Assembly: GCA_018398575.1 (NCBI GenBank)
Contig: JAGTXZ010000018.1
Span: 3,224,001 to 3,288,000, forward strand
Length of the DNA: 64,000 nucleotides
Reading direction: 5' to 3'
Source: Ampelomyces quisqualis
Taxonomy: Eukaryota; Ascomycota; Dothideomycetes; Pleosporales; Phaeosphaeriaceae
Below the pieces are notes generated by a model. It saw only the letters and a program-made list of their open reading frames with translations. It had not been told where the DNA came from and made no database searches. The translations under genes were made by a program, and so were the position numbers. Shown here in pieces: positions 23,850-37,474 of the stretch. How positions within the stretch are numbered: the first letter of the stretch is position 1; every line of letters begins with the position of its first letter.

Positions 23850-26430
23850 TTTTTTTCCTTTGTTTTTCTTTTATTTCTTTTGTATATTAATTTGTAATAA
23901 TAATTAATTCTCTTTCTAGTTATACTTCTTTATAAGCAACTTATCTATATCTTTTTAATTAACTTCTTTATTATATTCTAAGAGCTAGCCTTTCTATTTT
24001 ACTAGGTAATTTACTAAGCGCCTGTTACACCTCTTTACTAATAAAGCTTTAACCTTATAGCGTTATTGCAGCTTCTTGCTGTTGTCTAGATTAACAGGCC
24101 TAGGTAAGGTTAACTCTTCTCCTCTTCTAGCTATAAATAGCTAGAGCAAGAAGGTATAGAATACTAGGTAGATTCTTATATATAATAGAAGTAAGATTCT
24201 AAAAGCTTGTAAGCTAATTTGCTCTTTATCTAGAAAGAGGCCTGTCTAGCGTAGTAATAGCTTTCTGCTAGCGCTGCGCAGGCGTAGATACTTTGTAGAC
24301 AAAAGAACTATATCTTCTGGTTTAAACTCTTAGAGCCTGTGTTTTTTATTGTAATATTATTCCTAATATTATAAAGTCTTATCCTAGTAATTGGCTAAAG
24401 CGTCCTAAGTTTGCATAAGCTTTTATAATCTTTTCTTAACGCTAGAGACTTTAGTAAGCGCTGTTAGCTTGCAGTTAAGGCGCAGGTAAAACCTATAGTA
24501 GGTAAAGAATAGAAATATTCTTAATATAGCCTGCCTAGTATTATTGTATACAAACTCTGCTAGTAACAAGAGGTATACCTAATGCTCTTAATAATTACCT
24601 ATAAAAGCTCTTAGGTATTACTTAAAAGTCTAATTTTGCTATTCTGTTTACTTATCTGTTTATAGGTAGAAGGTAGTGCTAAGCTAGCGTTTTGCCTTTA
24701 CTAAAAAGCAGAAGTCTACCTAAAATTATAAAGTAAAGACACTTTCTTAATCTAATACAATATCTTTAGGTAATCTAAAGAATTGTATAACATATTCTAA
24801 GAAAAAATCTGCTAACTATAAGGCAGTAACTGTTTTTTGTGTAGAGATATACTTAGCTATTTTAGTATACCTATTAATTATAACAAGTATTACGTTATAT
24901 ATAACGCTGTAGCGCTTAGCAGGTAGTAGTATTATAATAAAATCTATTATAATTTCTTGCTATAGTCTCTAAGGTTAGAGAAGCGCGTTTAACACACTAG
25001 TAGGGCGTTGCTTAAGCAACTTTGTGCCTTAGCACACTAAGTAAGATTTAATATACTTATTAAGCTCTTTTTTAAGCCTAGGCTAATAGTAGTATTAGGC
25101 TATAAGCTTAAGCGTTTTAGCTTACCTAAAATAGCTAGTAAGTAGATTGTTGTAATATAGCTTAAAGAGCTTAGCTCTAAGAGCTAGCTCTAGTAGAATA
25201 TATAATTGGTTCTTAAACTAAAGGCTACTTAAAGTGTTAAGCTTTTAGTACCTTAGGCGTTTGCTAGCGCCTTAACAGGCAGACGCTAGAGATTTAACGT
25301 CTCTATGTATTACAACTGCTTCTAGGTTATTCTGTTGTACTTGCATACAGATTTTAAAAAAAGACTTAATAAGTTCTTTATAAGCTAACTTTTCTAAGGC
25401 TATAGCTCTTACTTGTAACTGCGTAACTCTTTAGGCTATTACTAGTCTACTCTTAGAGATCTTCTAATTAGGGCTGTAGCTTCTAGCTATTACCTTAACG
25501 CTGTGCGCTAGGCTTTGTAACTGCGTAACCTTTTAGGTTATTACTAGTCTGCTCTTAGAAATCTTCTAATTAGGGCTATAGCTTGTAGCTATTGCCTTAA
25601 GGCTATGCACTAGGCTTATAGAAACATCTTTATTAAGATATAGAGTGCCTGCTTACTATTAAGCTATTGTCTAGCTTTTTACTAACACTAGCTTCTTAGT
25701 AGATAGCTTAGCTTAGGTTTTTGCTAGCTGCAATTTCTTTTGTAGTACTAGTAACATATCTAATAGTTAAATATCTAGCGTGTTGCTATTGTCTATAGGT
25801 TGCCTTAAAGGCCTCTTTATAGGATTTGTCTTTCTAGACTAATACTTGATCTTAAAGTTATAAGCAGCTAGCTTTATTACCTAGCTAGCCTGTCTTTTAA
25901 ACAGGGTTAACGTGCCTATAAAGCTGCGTAGGTTGTTATAGTCTATCTATATTTTTAACTAAACTGCTAGCTTCTTAACATAGTTAACTAGAAGGCTATA
26001 GAGTGCTAGTTCCTATCTAGATAGAGTTAGAAGAAGATACCTACAACTTCTTAGCTAGAGGTATTAGTTTCTAGTTTAGATAGAAGTATATAGTTATAGT
26101 GCTGCAAGACTAGCGTAGTTGCAAACCTGTTGCATAGCTAGCGCTTTGCCTTTTCTGCTGTATTAGGCTAGTTAAAAGAACTAGACTTCTTCTCTTAGAC
26201 TAATCCCTTTAAAGGATTAGTAATAGAGCCTATAATTACAGAGAAGCCTTATATAAAGCGTTAGTAGAAGTTTGCAAAGCCTAAGAAGACTTAAACATCC
26301 TTAAAGGATGTTAGCGTAGGCTAATTAATAACTGCGCAAACCTGTTCTAGATCTATTGTAACGCTATTAAGGCGCATAATAAACCCTAGAAACTTAACTT
26401 AGTTAGTAGTAAAGGTACTGTAACAGAGTA
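23850..26430 (-). mobile_element. Ty3/Gypsy chromovirus, 5'-truncated
   Basis: On the minus strand, pol domains run from right to left. The RT thumb region (about 26180-26400) contains NFLGFIM and DV*VFLGFANFY. RNase H-like sequence follows (about 25700-26150). The integrase core (about 24500-25000) contains IDFII, VIINRYTKIAKY and LPKDIVLDQ. A chromodomain follows (about 23950-24060), including VNYLVK*KG. The palm half of RT, protease and gag are missing: homology stops near 26430, where the Copia region begins. On the minus strand the element ends in a purine-rich tract at 23838-23880, a likely polypurine tract. No LTR pair could be delimited. Stops are mostly TAG. Confidence 0.8.
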
Positions 26431-26679
26431 TGTAAATTAGTAGATTACAGGATTGTTACGTGTAATACCTAAGCATGTTACTAAGAAAGTAAAGATTCTT
26501 TTAGGATTAGACCAACTAATTAAGCTGTCTCTTGGCTTAGTGTATTTAATCTAATCTATCTTTACATAGTATAGAACAGGTAGTAGAATCTTTTTACTTA
26601 TAATAATTTAATTTATAGTATTGCTTAGCTTCTACAGTTATAAGCCTAGCATTATAAGACTATAGTATTAATTCTTTCT
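26431..26679. other. Junction between Gypsy and Copia relics
   Basis: About 250 bp without coding character. It could hold the 5' LTR or leader of the Copia element, but no matching copy was found downstream of its pol. Confidence 0.4.
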
Positions 26680-29600
26680 GCGTACCTTATATTACTAAGG
26701 TACTCCCTAGATTAACAATTACTTAAAACTCTTTAAAAAACTTATTTTAAAATACTCTCTACAAACTAGCTAGTTAATAATTATAGACTTCTATTCTAAT
26801 AATAAGATTAGCCTAGACGTTCTGTTAAACAGTTAGTTAGACTAGCTATACTAGTTTGCGTAACTCTAGCTTTATACTTGCAACAAAGAAGTCTAGGATT
26901 AGATTAACCTAGACAGCGACATAGTGCTCCTAATTAACGATTAGGAACCTAAATATCTAGAGCTTTTAGCTGCTCTAAGTTAACTAGTCTCTGCTCTACT
27001 GCCTGAAGCTACTAATCTAGAAACTTAAATCTGCGATAAAGCTTTTAATTAATATAATCTAAAGCTAGTTACTTATAAACTTGCCTTTAGCAGTTACAAA
27101 GAGAATGTTTGCTAATACAAAGTAATATTAAGCCTATTGAGAAAAGGCTAGGTATAGTAGGATTACTCTAGATAAATAGTTTAATAAATAGTAAGTAATC
27201 TATAGGAAGGCTGAAGCGTTCTAAGTTACAGAGATAGAAGGATAACTTGCCCTTACTAATTTTCTAGACGTCTTATCTACTAGGATTGCTCCTAACTAAG
27301 CTTAATTAATGCGTTAGGATATTATTAAAGATGCAGCCCTTAGTTAACTAGCTATAACTATGTATAATCTAGCTAAGATCTTTTCTCTTATACTTTAGAA
27401 ATAAGCAGTCCTTACTACTAAAGGAAAGTTCTATTTAGCCTTTGCAACCCTTAGAAACATTAAGAACTTAGAAAACAAGAACTCTAAACTAAAGAACAAA
27501 GGCAAAGACAATTTGAAGCTAAAACCTTGCCCTTGCAAGAATAATAAAAAGTATAAATAGGACCTAATAGATTGTCTCTAACTAAAGACTAGAATTACTA
27601 GATTAGCTCTACTAGAAAAAGTACTAATTAAGATCTCTGATTTTAACTAAAAGAAGGTTCTTAAGTAGCTTAACACTGCTAAGTAGGCTGCACTTAATAA
27701 TAAGATTAAGAAAGCTAGTTAGATGCTACCTATTGCAGCTAACTAGTTAAGTTCTAAGACTAAGGTAGTAATATATCTAGGAGATGTTGTAGCAGCACTA
27801 ATTAACCTAACTACTTTTAATTAGGAACCTAATGTTACTAATCTAGACTTTGGAGTATACACTACTACGTTTATAACCTATTTACTTTTAAGAAGCACTG
27901 TTTACAATAGGGCTAGTGCAGTGCACCTAGTTAATAATTAGTTACTTCTTATTTTAGAAACGTTTAGTTCTACCTACTCTAAAGAAAGAGTTAAGGCTAG
28001 GATACAGTTACTTTCTATAACTAGGTATAGCGATTAAGTAATTAAGAACGTTCTGCACAGTCTAGATAGTCTTTACACTAGAGACCTTAAGCTTAAGAAG
28101 GTTAAAGTTGTAAATAGCTTTTATATAAACATTATATCTGCAGCACTGCTTAAGCAGGTAGGTATATAGCATAGTAGATTAGATAGCACTCTTAGGTTTA
28201 GATTATACAAGTAAAACGTTATTATATATAAGCTTTATAAGGCTTATAACCTCTTGTTTATTAAATATAACTAGGTTATACGCTATGTTCTACAACTAGT
28301 AATCCTGTATACCTTATATTAATCTGACATTAATTACTTAAGAGATAAAAACAAGGATCTATAGCATAAAAGATTAGGCTACTTAGGCTAGCAAGCACTC
28401 TAGGCTCTTGCCTAGTTAGCCTAAAACGTTAAGATAAATAGGACTAAAAGAATTAATTATTAGGACTACTTAGTTACCTATGCAGCTTAAGTAGTCTTAC
28501 AACAGCCAAGAGAAAGATTACTATAACTATTCTATTAAGTCTCTTAAGATCTATTTAATATGCTAACTAGAAGGCTTTATAAAGAATAGTCCTTAATTAT
28601 TAAGGAAAACTACTTAGGTAATCTTTTTAACTACAACCTTTACAACAAAACGTTAATTAAGATTATAAGAGTAATTAAATAATTTACAGCCTAAGTTAGG
28701 AACAAATTTAATCTAAAAATTGTAGAAATCTATTAAGATAATAATACTGCAACTCTGCCTTAGAAAGGGCGTTTGCAGTATAAGGAGTAGGCAGATTAAG
28801 AGAAGATTAAAATACTACGCCCGCTACTATACACGCACTAGCTAAATAGATTAGCTAAGCAGGCAGGTAAAGAGCTAATTATAAAATCTATTAAGATGCG
28901 CACAGGTGCAAATCTTCTAATTAAGCTCTAGCTACAAATTATAGATGCAGCGGCCTATCTACATAGAATGTGCCTATTAAAAATCTATAGTTTTTGGTCC
29001 CTAAATAAGGTCCTACACGCCTAGTTTAGGCAATATTTTTAATAGTATAAACTAGTAATTACTAGGCACAGGACTGCTAACTTACGCTTAAATTAGAGTA
29101 GTATTTATGCCTATAGCTGCAGAGCGTATCCTCTTAATTGCGACTAAGCAGCAGGCAGGAATAGGCGCGAGTTTAAAGTTAACCCTTGCGGCTACATTAG
29201 ATATCTAGTAGGCTATCTAGCCTCTAATATCTATTACATTTAGGTTCTATTAATTAATTAAGTAATTGTATTAAGAGACGTTACCTTTAATAAATCTATA
29301 TTCTATCTAGGCAACTAAGAAGATAAAATGCCTAAGAAGCAAGCGCTTAAGATAGTAGATATTCTATACGTTAGTAAACTTAATAATTCTAGGCAGGATA
29401 TTAACCTGCCTATTCTATAGGATTAACCTAGCTAGGAAATTACTAAGGTTACTAAGCAACAGCTTGGGGGTAAGCATCTAATCCTAAGAATTACAGAGAC
29501 TAGCTAATCTTATAATTATAAAGAAAAGGAGGCAGAAGCTAAGAGGAGGGCTAGTAAGGCTAGCGAGCATTTAAGAATTCTCTTAGACTAAAGTTAATAT

Positions 29601-31722
29601 ACTAGGCTTGTTACACTAGAAGCAACTCTAGAACTAGATTAGTTATCTAGTATTAAGCTTATTAAGCGCGTAGGATCTAATAGCTAAGAACTATTACTAG
29701 GTTCTAAAAGAGCTGGCCTATTAGTATCTAGGGATTAGATAAGTTCCTAACAGGATAGGCAGTTAGCCTTTTTCTCCTCTGCCACTTAACCTAGAAGTAG
29801 TAACTCTAGAGCTCTAGACAAAGCAGGATTAGCAAATCCTTTTATACAATTAAGTTGTTAACTGCAAGAAGTAGCCTTTAAAATTAATAAACTACTAAGT
29901 TAATACATGCTACTTTACTGCAAGAAAGATTATAACAATTAGATAGAAGGTAAGAGTATTAATACATTAGTTATAGATCTATTTGTAGATTACTAGAAGT
30001 ATAATTTTAAGAACACTTTCCTCTTAGGCCTTGTAGAAGCCTAGACTAAGCGCTCTAGTTACAAAACACTAAACGCTATAATTATAACAGCAATGCTAAG
30101 TAATTAGAATTACTAAACAGTTAAGAAGCGTGCTTATAGAGATAACATGCCTAAGCTGCTTGGCACATAGAAGCAGATACTTTAACATCTAATAAGAAGC
30201 CTGTTATTAGATGCCTCTCTTAAAGAAATTAATTAGCTATACAAGAAAGGTACCTAAAAAGAGATTCTAAAGTATAAGTCTAAGGATTAACTAATCCTAT
30301 TAAAATAGGTCTAGGTATACAAGTTTAATTAAGACAGTTACTTTTGAGAGTGTAAGGCTAGGCTTATAGTTAGAGGAGATCTCTAGGAGAAGAACTCTCT
30401 ACTTACTATGTACGCTACTACTCTTGCAGCCAAGTCTTTTAGGATTACTATAGCTATTGCAGCCTATTTTAATCTAGAAATTATGCAATACAACGTAGTT
30501 GGAGCGTTCCTTAACGCCTTAATTATAGCTAATAATCTAGTAATCTGTAATCTACTAGATAGATTTAAGAAAGCTAGGCTATGTGTAAGGCTTAACTAAG
30601 CGCTCTACAGGCTTAGAGAATCTCTATTACTTTAGTATAAAGAATTCTTAAGATTACTACGCGAGATAGAACTACTTGCATCTAAAGAAGAACCCTGTTT
30701 GTTCCTTACTTAGGATTAAACAGTCTTTGTTTTATTCTACATTAATAATATTCTACTTATCTACTACAAAGATTATAAGCTTAAAGCTAAGGATCTATAG
30801 GCCAAAATTGTTAGCAAATACAAAATCTAGGATTAAGGACTAGTTGAATAGTTCCTTGGGATTAAGGTTATCTAAAACAGATTAGACAGAACAATTACTC
30901 TAGTCTACAACGCCTATATTAACAAGATTACTAAGAAATTTAGTCTACTTAATAGATTGTTCCCTCTAACACTACTGCTATCTAATAAGCTCTATAAGAA
31001 CACTAGAGAAGATAGTAAGCAAGAAATTAAGGCCTATTAAGAAAGAGTTAGATTAGTCTTTTACACTGCAATTACAATCTGCCTAGATATTGCCTACGCA
31101 GTCTTAAAGCTTTCCTATTTCTTAACTAATCCTTTAGACAAGCATATTAAAGCTATAGAATAGGTAATTATATACCTGTATTAAACAAGGTTTGATTTAA
31201 TTAAATATAGAGATTTTAATAGTCTAGAACTAACTCTTTCCAGGGACGCCTCCTTTACTAACAATAAAGTAACTAGGCGTTTCTTACATAGTTATATAGC
31301 TATCTTGTTTAGAGAAGCAATCTCTTAAAAAGCTGCTAGGCAAGGATTAGTTACTACCTTAACTATAGAAGCTAAGCTACTTGCTCTAGAATACGCAGCA
31401 AAAGAATCTATAGCGCTTAACTAGTTCTTTAGAAAGCTTACGCTTAATCTAGAAGATCTCTAGAATATTTAGTGTAATAATTAGCAAACTATCTAACTAG
31501 TTATAGGAAAAACTAAGCAGATATCTACAAAACTTAGATATGTTAACATTTAGAACATGTAGCTTAGGCAGGAACACTTAAAAGGATTATTCTAAGTATC
31601 CTATCTAGAATCTAGATTAATGCTAGCTAATAGTCTTACAAAGAACCTTACTTATTAACAATTTCTTAAGTTTAAGCAGCTTTTTAACCTTAAGGATATA
31701 AGTAAGTTACTTACAAATTAAT
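26680..31722 (+). mobile_element. Ty1/Copia retrotransposon relic (gag-pol)
   Basis: A single plus-strand order typical of Copia is readable. A degraded gag has a zinc knuckle-like CPCKNNKKYK near 27530. A protease-like region lies near 27840. The GAG-pre-integrase motif *HKRLGYLG is at about 28357. Integrase follows (about 28480-29000), with NRLAKQAGKELI near the C-terminal part of the core. Reverse transcriptase (about 30300-31000) has NLEIMQYNVVGAFLNA and YINNILL, the latter matching YVDDxLL with both Asp changed to Asn. RNase H is at about 31230-31430, with EAKLLALEYAAKES. Pol ends near 31722. No LTRs were identified on either side. In-frame TAG/TAA and G-to-A changes in the catalytic residues show RIP inactivation. 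Confidence 0.85.
30408..30599 (+). pseudogene. Open fragment of Copia reverse transcriptase
   Basis: A 63-codon stretch without stops inside the Copia pol frame. Its middle, NLEIMQYNVVGAFLNA, is the conserved RT block that precedes the YVDD motif. It is open by chance survival rather than as a gene of its own; the frame continues beyond the TAA at 30597 into the rest of RT. Confidence 0.8.
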
Positions 31723-32324
31723 AACTAGGAAACACAGAAATTAATTTTACTTTTCTATCTACTAATTATTTTGCTTACTTTTAAAGCTTAAGATTACTAT
31801 AGGATCTAAGCAGAGCAAACACTTAAAACAAGACTACTAAGCGCCAAATAACAAGTAAAACTATCTAGAAACTAGCCTCTATAAAGTTAAAGACCTTATT
31901 AATTATCTTAGAAGCCTAAGTATAACACTTAGCAATTAAGAGACCTAAAGCTCTTAATCTATAGCTTGAAGTTAGTAAATCTCTAACTGTTCTTATAGCC
32001 TTAGGCAAAGGAGACAATAGCTAATCCTACGCTAGCTCTTAACGCTTAGGTATTAGAGTCTAAGCAGCCTAAAGCTACTCCTTAAGTAGTAGATCGTTAG
32101 GCAGAAAAGAGCTGCAGCGCTAGTAACTAAACAACAGCTACTACCTGCTTAGCGTAAACAGAGCCTAAGCTATAAACCTGCTTAACGCTCTACTAAACCT
32201 ATATCTTCTAAAGCCCTAAGTAGGACGCGTAGGCTTAGCACCTAGCAAGCTAAAAGTTAAATTAATATAGCTTAAGCTTTCCCTAAAACTAGTAGAAGCT
32301 AGAATACTCTAAGCTTGCTTACGC
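31723..32324. other. Copia 3' flank, no gene recognised
   Basis: About 600 bp between the Copia pol end and hAT copy 2. It starts with aactaggaaacacagaaatt, resembling a stretch near 235-255 (aggaaacacagaaa). It may contain the Copia 3' LTR, but no 5' match exists. No domain is readable. Confidence 0.4.
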
Positions 32325-33019
32325 TAGTAAATAGGTAGAAGGTACCCTTATTTAGGTAGAAGGTAGGTAGAGGTTAACAGCGTAGGAGGTAGAGTAGAAG
32401 TTAGGTTATAGTAGGGCTAGGGTATAGGTTAGGGTTAGGTTGCACAGGTACTAGGTATAGGTTAAGTTTGTAGTTAGGTTAAGCTACTTACTGTTAGGTT
32501 ATACTTATGCAACGAACTTTACTATAACCTCTAAAATAGTATATTACTTTAGTATATTATAAGGCAAGGGAAATTAGCTTACTAAAGAAATAATTTTAAA
32601 ATTAGAGACATTACTAATGTAACATCTATTTAAATTAGTGCATAAAAACTAAATCTTAGTATAGGAATATAATTTTTAAAATTAGTAGTGTTTAATTAGC
32701 TAGTAAGCTTTTCTTTATTACAATTCTTTATTACGCTAACTAGTTAAGGTAGCGTAAGTGCTTTAATCTCTTCTTTTGTAGCCACTGCTTAGGCACGTTA
32801 CGCACAGAAGTCTCTAAATAGGCACCTAAAGAAGAGATTGCAAAATCTATTCTATTACTGCCTTTACTCTTATTACTATTCTCTTTGTTACTTATTAGAT
32901 TTGCAAAGCACCTTATTCTAGTGTTAATAGAGCTAGAATAAGGATCTAGTTCCTAAATCTTGTATAGGTCCTAGACTGTTTTAGCGCTTAGTTAACGTGT
33001 TAGAGTTAGTAATTATATT

Positions 33020-35430
33020 TTAGGTAGGCTAAAAAGGTTATTATTATGCGTAATTGCGTGTTTAATAACTATAATTATTTAAATTGTCTTAGCTTTAAGT
33101 CTATGCCTTTAATCTTCTATAATATCTCTTGCAGTATTAAAAGAACACTCTACTATAACCTCTGCAAGCTAAATAGCTAGCACATCTATTACTACTTAGG
33201 CTAGAAGTAAGTAGGTTTCTGTGTTAGCCTGCTACTATGCTAGCATACCTGTTAGATTCCTCTCCTTATCCTTAGTTGTTAGAGAAGTACTTAGGTAGCA
33301 AAAGGCCTCTACACAGACTAGCCTAATACTTAGGTTTAGTTCTTTATGCAACTTAGAACCTGCTCTACTTAACTATACTGTAAGTTTAAAGGGCCTTCTA
33401 AACTACTAATTTTTAAGAAATTAGCAAGGCTAAGCAGAGTAGACTAAAGTGTAGTTCCTACAGAGTTATATAAGTTAATAATTATATTAGCTTATGTACT
33501 CTAAGAACTAACGCTAATATATGCGTTTAAAATTAGATTCTTACTTATTCTCCTGCGTGTAACAGTTAACAACGTAATAAATATATGTAATAAAAAAAAC
33601 TTACTTTATACGCAGAAAGCTTTTAACTTAGATTAAGAATAGTAGCTATGTTATACAGGTATCCTTACTCTTTGTCTGTGCGTAAATAGTACTTTAATAA
33701 TTTCTTCTTGCTCTTCTCTGCTGCAGCCCTAATAATAGTAGGCTACTTCTCTTAATAACTGCTCTTGTCTTTCTTGTTAAATAGCTTAGTAGTTATCTAA
33801 TCTAGAAAGTTAAAAAGCCTATTGTACATTATCTATATATAAGGCGCCTGTAGTATATTATTTTTACTAATTTTATTAGTAGCTGTTTTAAAGTTTACTA
33901 GCATGCGGGTTATAGCCCTTAGGTGCAACTATTTAGCTAGAGCTAGTTTAAGTCTTTTTAGGTCCTTAAAATTAGCTACTAAATTGTTGTCCTAGCTGTT
34001 GCTATTACTACTTAGGATTAATTAGCTAAATTATTAATATAAGGGGCTCGATAGCAGGCTTGCTTACACATATTATATGTTAAGTTCTATCTAGTTTTTA
34101 TATCTTGTATTACACAAAGGCGTTAATTTGTAGGTATAATAGATTATACTTTTAAGAATTATTTAAATTGCTAGGGTAACAGATTAATTATATTGCAGAT
34201 TGCTTAGATCTAGGGGCAGTAAGCGCGTAATAAAGAACTGTAATAAAGGACTTTATATACCTTGCGAAGTAAGTTTAGCACTAACATTATATTATTAATT
34301 TAATAAACATAGCAACGTTAAAGCTGCTTAGCTCTTTTTATTTTAGGTAAGACTGTTAGCCTTAGGTGCAATATAATATCCTAGACTACAAGGTTAATAA
34401 TATAAGTAAGGCACAGAATAGTGTTTTCCTTTGCGCTCTATTTAATGCCCTTGTTAGCAAAATAGCTTTTAAGGCTCTTAGTAAAGGTCCTATTATTTAA
34501 GGCATTATTGCAAGTAACAGCTAAAAGTCTCTTTATAGTGTTAGTTTTTTTAAGCACATGTATTAGATTAGCTGCTATTAAAGCTCTAGTGTAGCGCTCT
34601 TATAATAGGATAAAATCTAATAAGACTTCTTTTATTTACTAGCTAATATTAATATAGTAGGCCTTAATAGCTAAGAAGCTAAAGTAGTTTGCAGCAGACT
34701 AGGCGTCTAGGGCAATAGATGTTTTTATTCTTCTGCTTAGGTTGTAGAAAAGGTTTTAAGCTACCTGCTTATATTACTTTTAAAGTATTAGAAAGAACTT
34801 ATACTAAGAAGAAACAATTGTGCCTAGTTAAAGAAATTAAATAAAGCAAAAGAATAAAGGTTGCTCTAAGGTTTAAAACAACTAGTTACTATTAAGAAGC
34901 ACGCGTACTATTTCCTTCTTAAATCTCTAGGTAGTAAATGGTTAGCGTAGAGATCTAGTTTGTAGCTAACTATTTTGTAGCGTAGATAGTAGAAAAGGTA
35001 GCCTTAGATAAACAAACTTAGTAACACTCTTACACTTATATAACTTAAGGTAGTTAAAAAGGTATTTTATACTAATATAGTAATTAGTTAGGTGTTAAAG
35101 TACTTGCCTGCAGTTTAGGCAATATATATGTAGCTAGCTAGTGTGTATATAGGCGCACTTTCTAAACTAAGTCTATACATACGCTAAGCGTTAGGCTGCG
35201 TTATATTAAGGTTGTGTATAGGTTTAATTCTAGGCCTATAAAGTGTTCTGCTACTAGGCATCTTATGCTCTAATAGCCTTAGCGTTGTTTTAGCAATAAT
35301 TAGTGTAGTAAATTAGGCGTTTAAGGATAGAGATTGTTCTCTAAAGACTAGATTTTAGAATTTAAGAAGCGTCTTATAAAAATTTTTATAGTATTTTAGG
35401 CATACTAGGATATAAGTTGTTAAGTGTTAG
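33020..35430 (-). pseudogene. hAT transposase relic, copy 2
   Basis: Collinear with the copy 1 transposase at 5250-7650: the catalytic blocks fall near 34400-34760 and the C-terminal dimerisation region near 33110-33260 on the minus strand. Interrupting TAG/TAA codons and transitions differ in position from copy 1, so the two copies were mutated at least partly independently. The fossil intron is retained near 33555-33605. Confidence 0.8.
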
Positions 35431-37474
35431 CAGTAGGTTACTTGCCTCTATAGCTATAATAAAAAAACGTAATAACTAGTTAGTAGGTTTTAAGAAAGAG
35501 AGTAACAGCAGGTAGTTAGACAGTCTAATAAGTATAGAGTTTTAATTATTTTAAAATTAGATAATAGAGTAGAGGAGCAGTTTAGCCTAGGACGCTATTT
35601 CCTAGTTTATTTAGGGGTAAATGTTAGGGCTAAATATATAAAATTAGATAAAGTTAGTATAGAGGCAAATTTTTTGGCACTTAACTATAATAGGCATTAA
35701 CAAACAGGCTGTATTAGGTAGTAATATACAGCGAAGCTAATTACATGTTACTTTAGGTCTAAAAACCCTTCCTAAGTACTGTTGCTTAGATCCCTAGCCT
35801 TCTTATCTTTACAATAACTATTCTTATTATATAGATTACTATTCTTATTGTCTTTATAAATATTAGGCAAAGTTGTAAAATAGGGCTCTAGCTTTTTACT
35901 AGAATCTTCTACTTCTTCCTTACACTTAGTCTTATTACGTCTCTTAATATATAGCCTATTGCTTTAGAGTACTATATTAGAAGTAAACTCTAGAAGAGGT
36001 ATTAGTTTATACCTCTTATAAGTTAAGTTAGTGTAAGTATATAATAAAGAAGTGTAATAAACTTACTACTAATTCTAATCTATTACTAGAGCCTATTCCA
36101 TGCAGCCTACAAGTGTACTCCTTCTAAATAATCTTCTCTAGAGCCCTACTAGCTCTATATATTTAGGTGTAAGCTTAATATATTATTAGCTTTTTTTAAG
36201 AGTCTGCTAGCGCTAAAGCAGACCTTTCTATAGCAAAATTGTAGGCGCGCATATTAATCTTAATTAAAATAACCTCTTATTTTTTTTAACTTAGGAAATA
36301 GAGGTTGTTAACTACTTAGCTATGTAATGTTAGTAAAATATATGTAATAAAAAAGTGTAATAACTTACCTAACTACTTACTAGCAAAGCGCTTTACTGCT
36401 AGAGCCTTAAGCTTATTCTTAAGCTTCTTATTCTGCTGCCTTAGAGACAACGCCTTGTACCTAACGCTCTGCTTAATCTTCTTTTTAAGCTAGTACTTAG
36501 CTAATTAATCTAAGAACTTAGCCTTTACAATAGCAGCTAGTTCCTTTAATTACATAGCGCTACTGCTAAGATGTATACTAGAGTAGACTTAGAAATTTAT
36601 TAGGCGGCCTTGCTTTAGAGTATTACTACTACAAGAATTAAGAGTGTAACTAATTTTATTATCTCTAGAAGCAAAATCCTAGATATATTAATTCAATTAA
36701 TAACAAAAATTTAGTACCTTTACTTTAGTAAGTTTAGCCTACTTCTTATCTTTGAAATATAGTAGGATTTTAACTAGGAGAGGTAGCAGAAAGTCCTCTA
36801 GCTAATTAACAACGTTAATTTCCTTAGATTTAATTAATTCTATAGTATTAAGCGTAATAAAATAATGTAATAAAGCGCGTAGCTAATATAGGTAGATAGT
36901 TCTTGTTTTTTTTTTAGTAGCCTACTGCCTAGGAAAAAGGTAGAATTAGTCTATGCGTTACGTTAGCTACTAGCGTAGTTTTCTGCTATACAGCCTGCGC
37001 TTACTACCTTTTGCTACTTTACTTATACAAAATTAACTTTATAAAACCTTACTCTTTATATTTAATTTGTAGCTAGGTAGAATTAGCAACTAATTCTAGG
37101 TAGGACTGTAAGTTAACACATTTTTTTATTACGTTTTTTACTAATTAGCTGTGCGACTAGTCTAAGATTAGAATTTTTACGCTAAGGGGTAATTTCCTGC
37201 GCTAAGCCTGCCTTACTGCTTATTTACAAGAGGGCCAAAATACTAAAAATATTATAACAGCAAACCTATAACCTATAATACTACTATAATAGCCTCTTAT
37301 AAATGCAAAGTAAAGGTTAATAATATAGTTACTAGTAGTGTAGAGGTTGCCAAAGACCTTGCTAGAAGGTCTGCTAGAAAAAGCCCTGGCCCTACTACTA
37401 GAAAGGTAGGAGCTAAAAAAAAATCTACTTTAAGCCTAGCAGTAATTGATTACGTTTCTTTATTACGCTTACTG

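Noticed and set aside
31723..32324. Copia 3' LTR
   Set aside because: No matching sequence was found upstream of the Copia gag, so an LTR cannot be claimed.
32400..32450. Interstitial telomere
   Set aside because: Only one or two imperfect TTAGGG units, located at the same place in both hAT copies, so they belong to the transposon.
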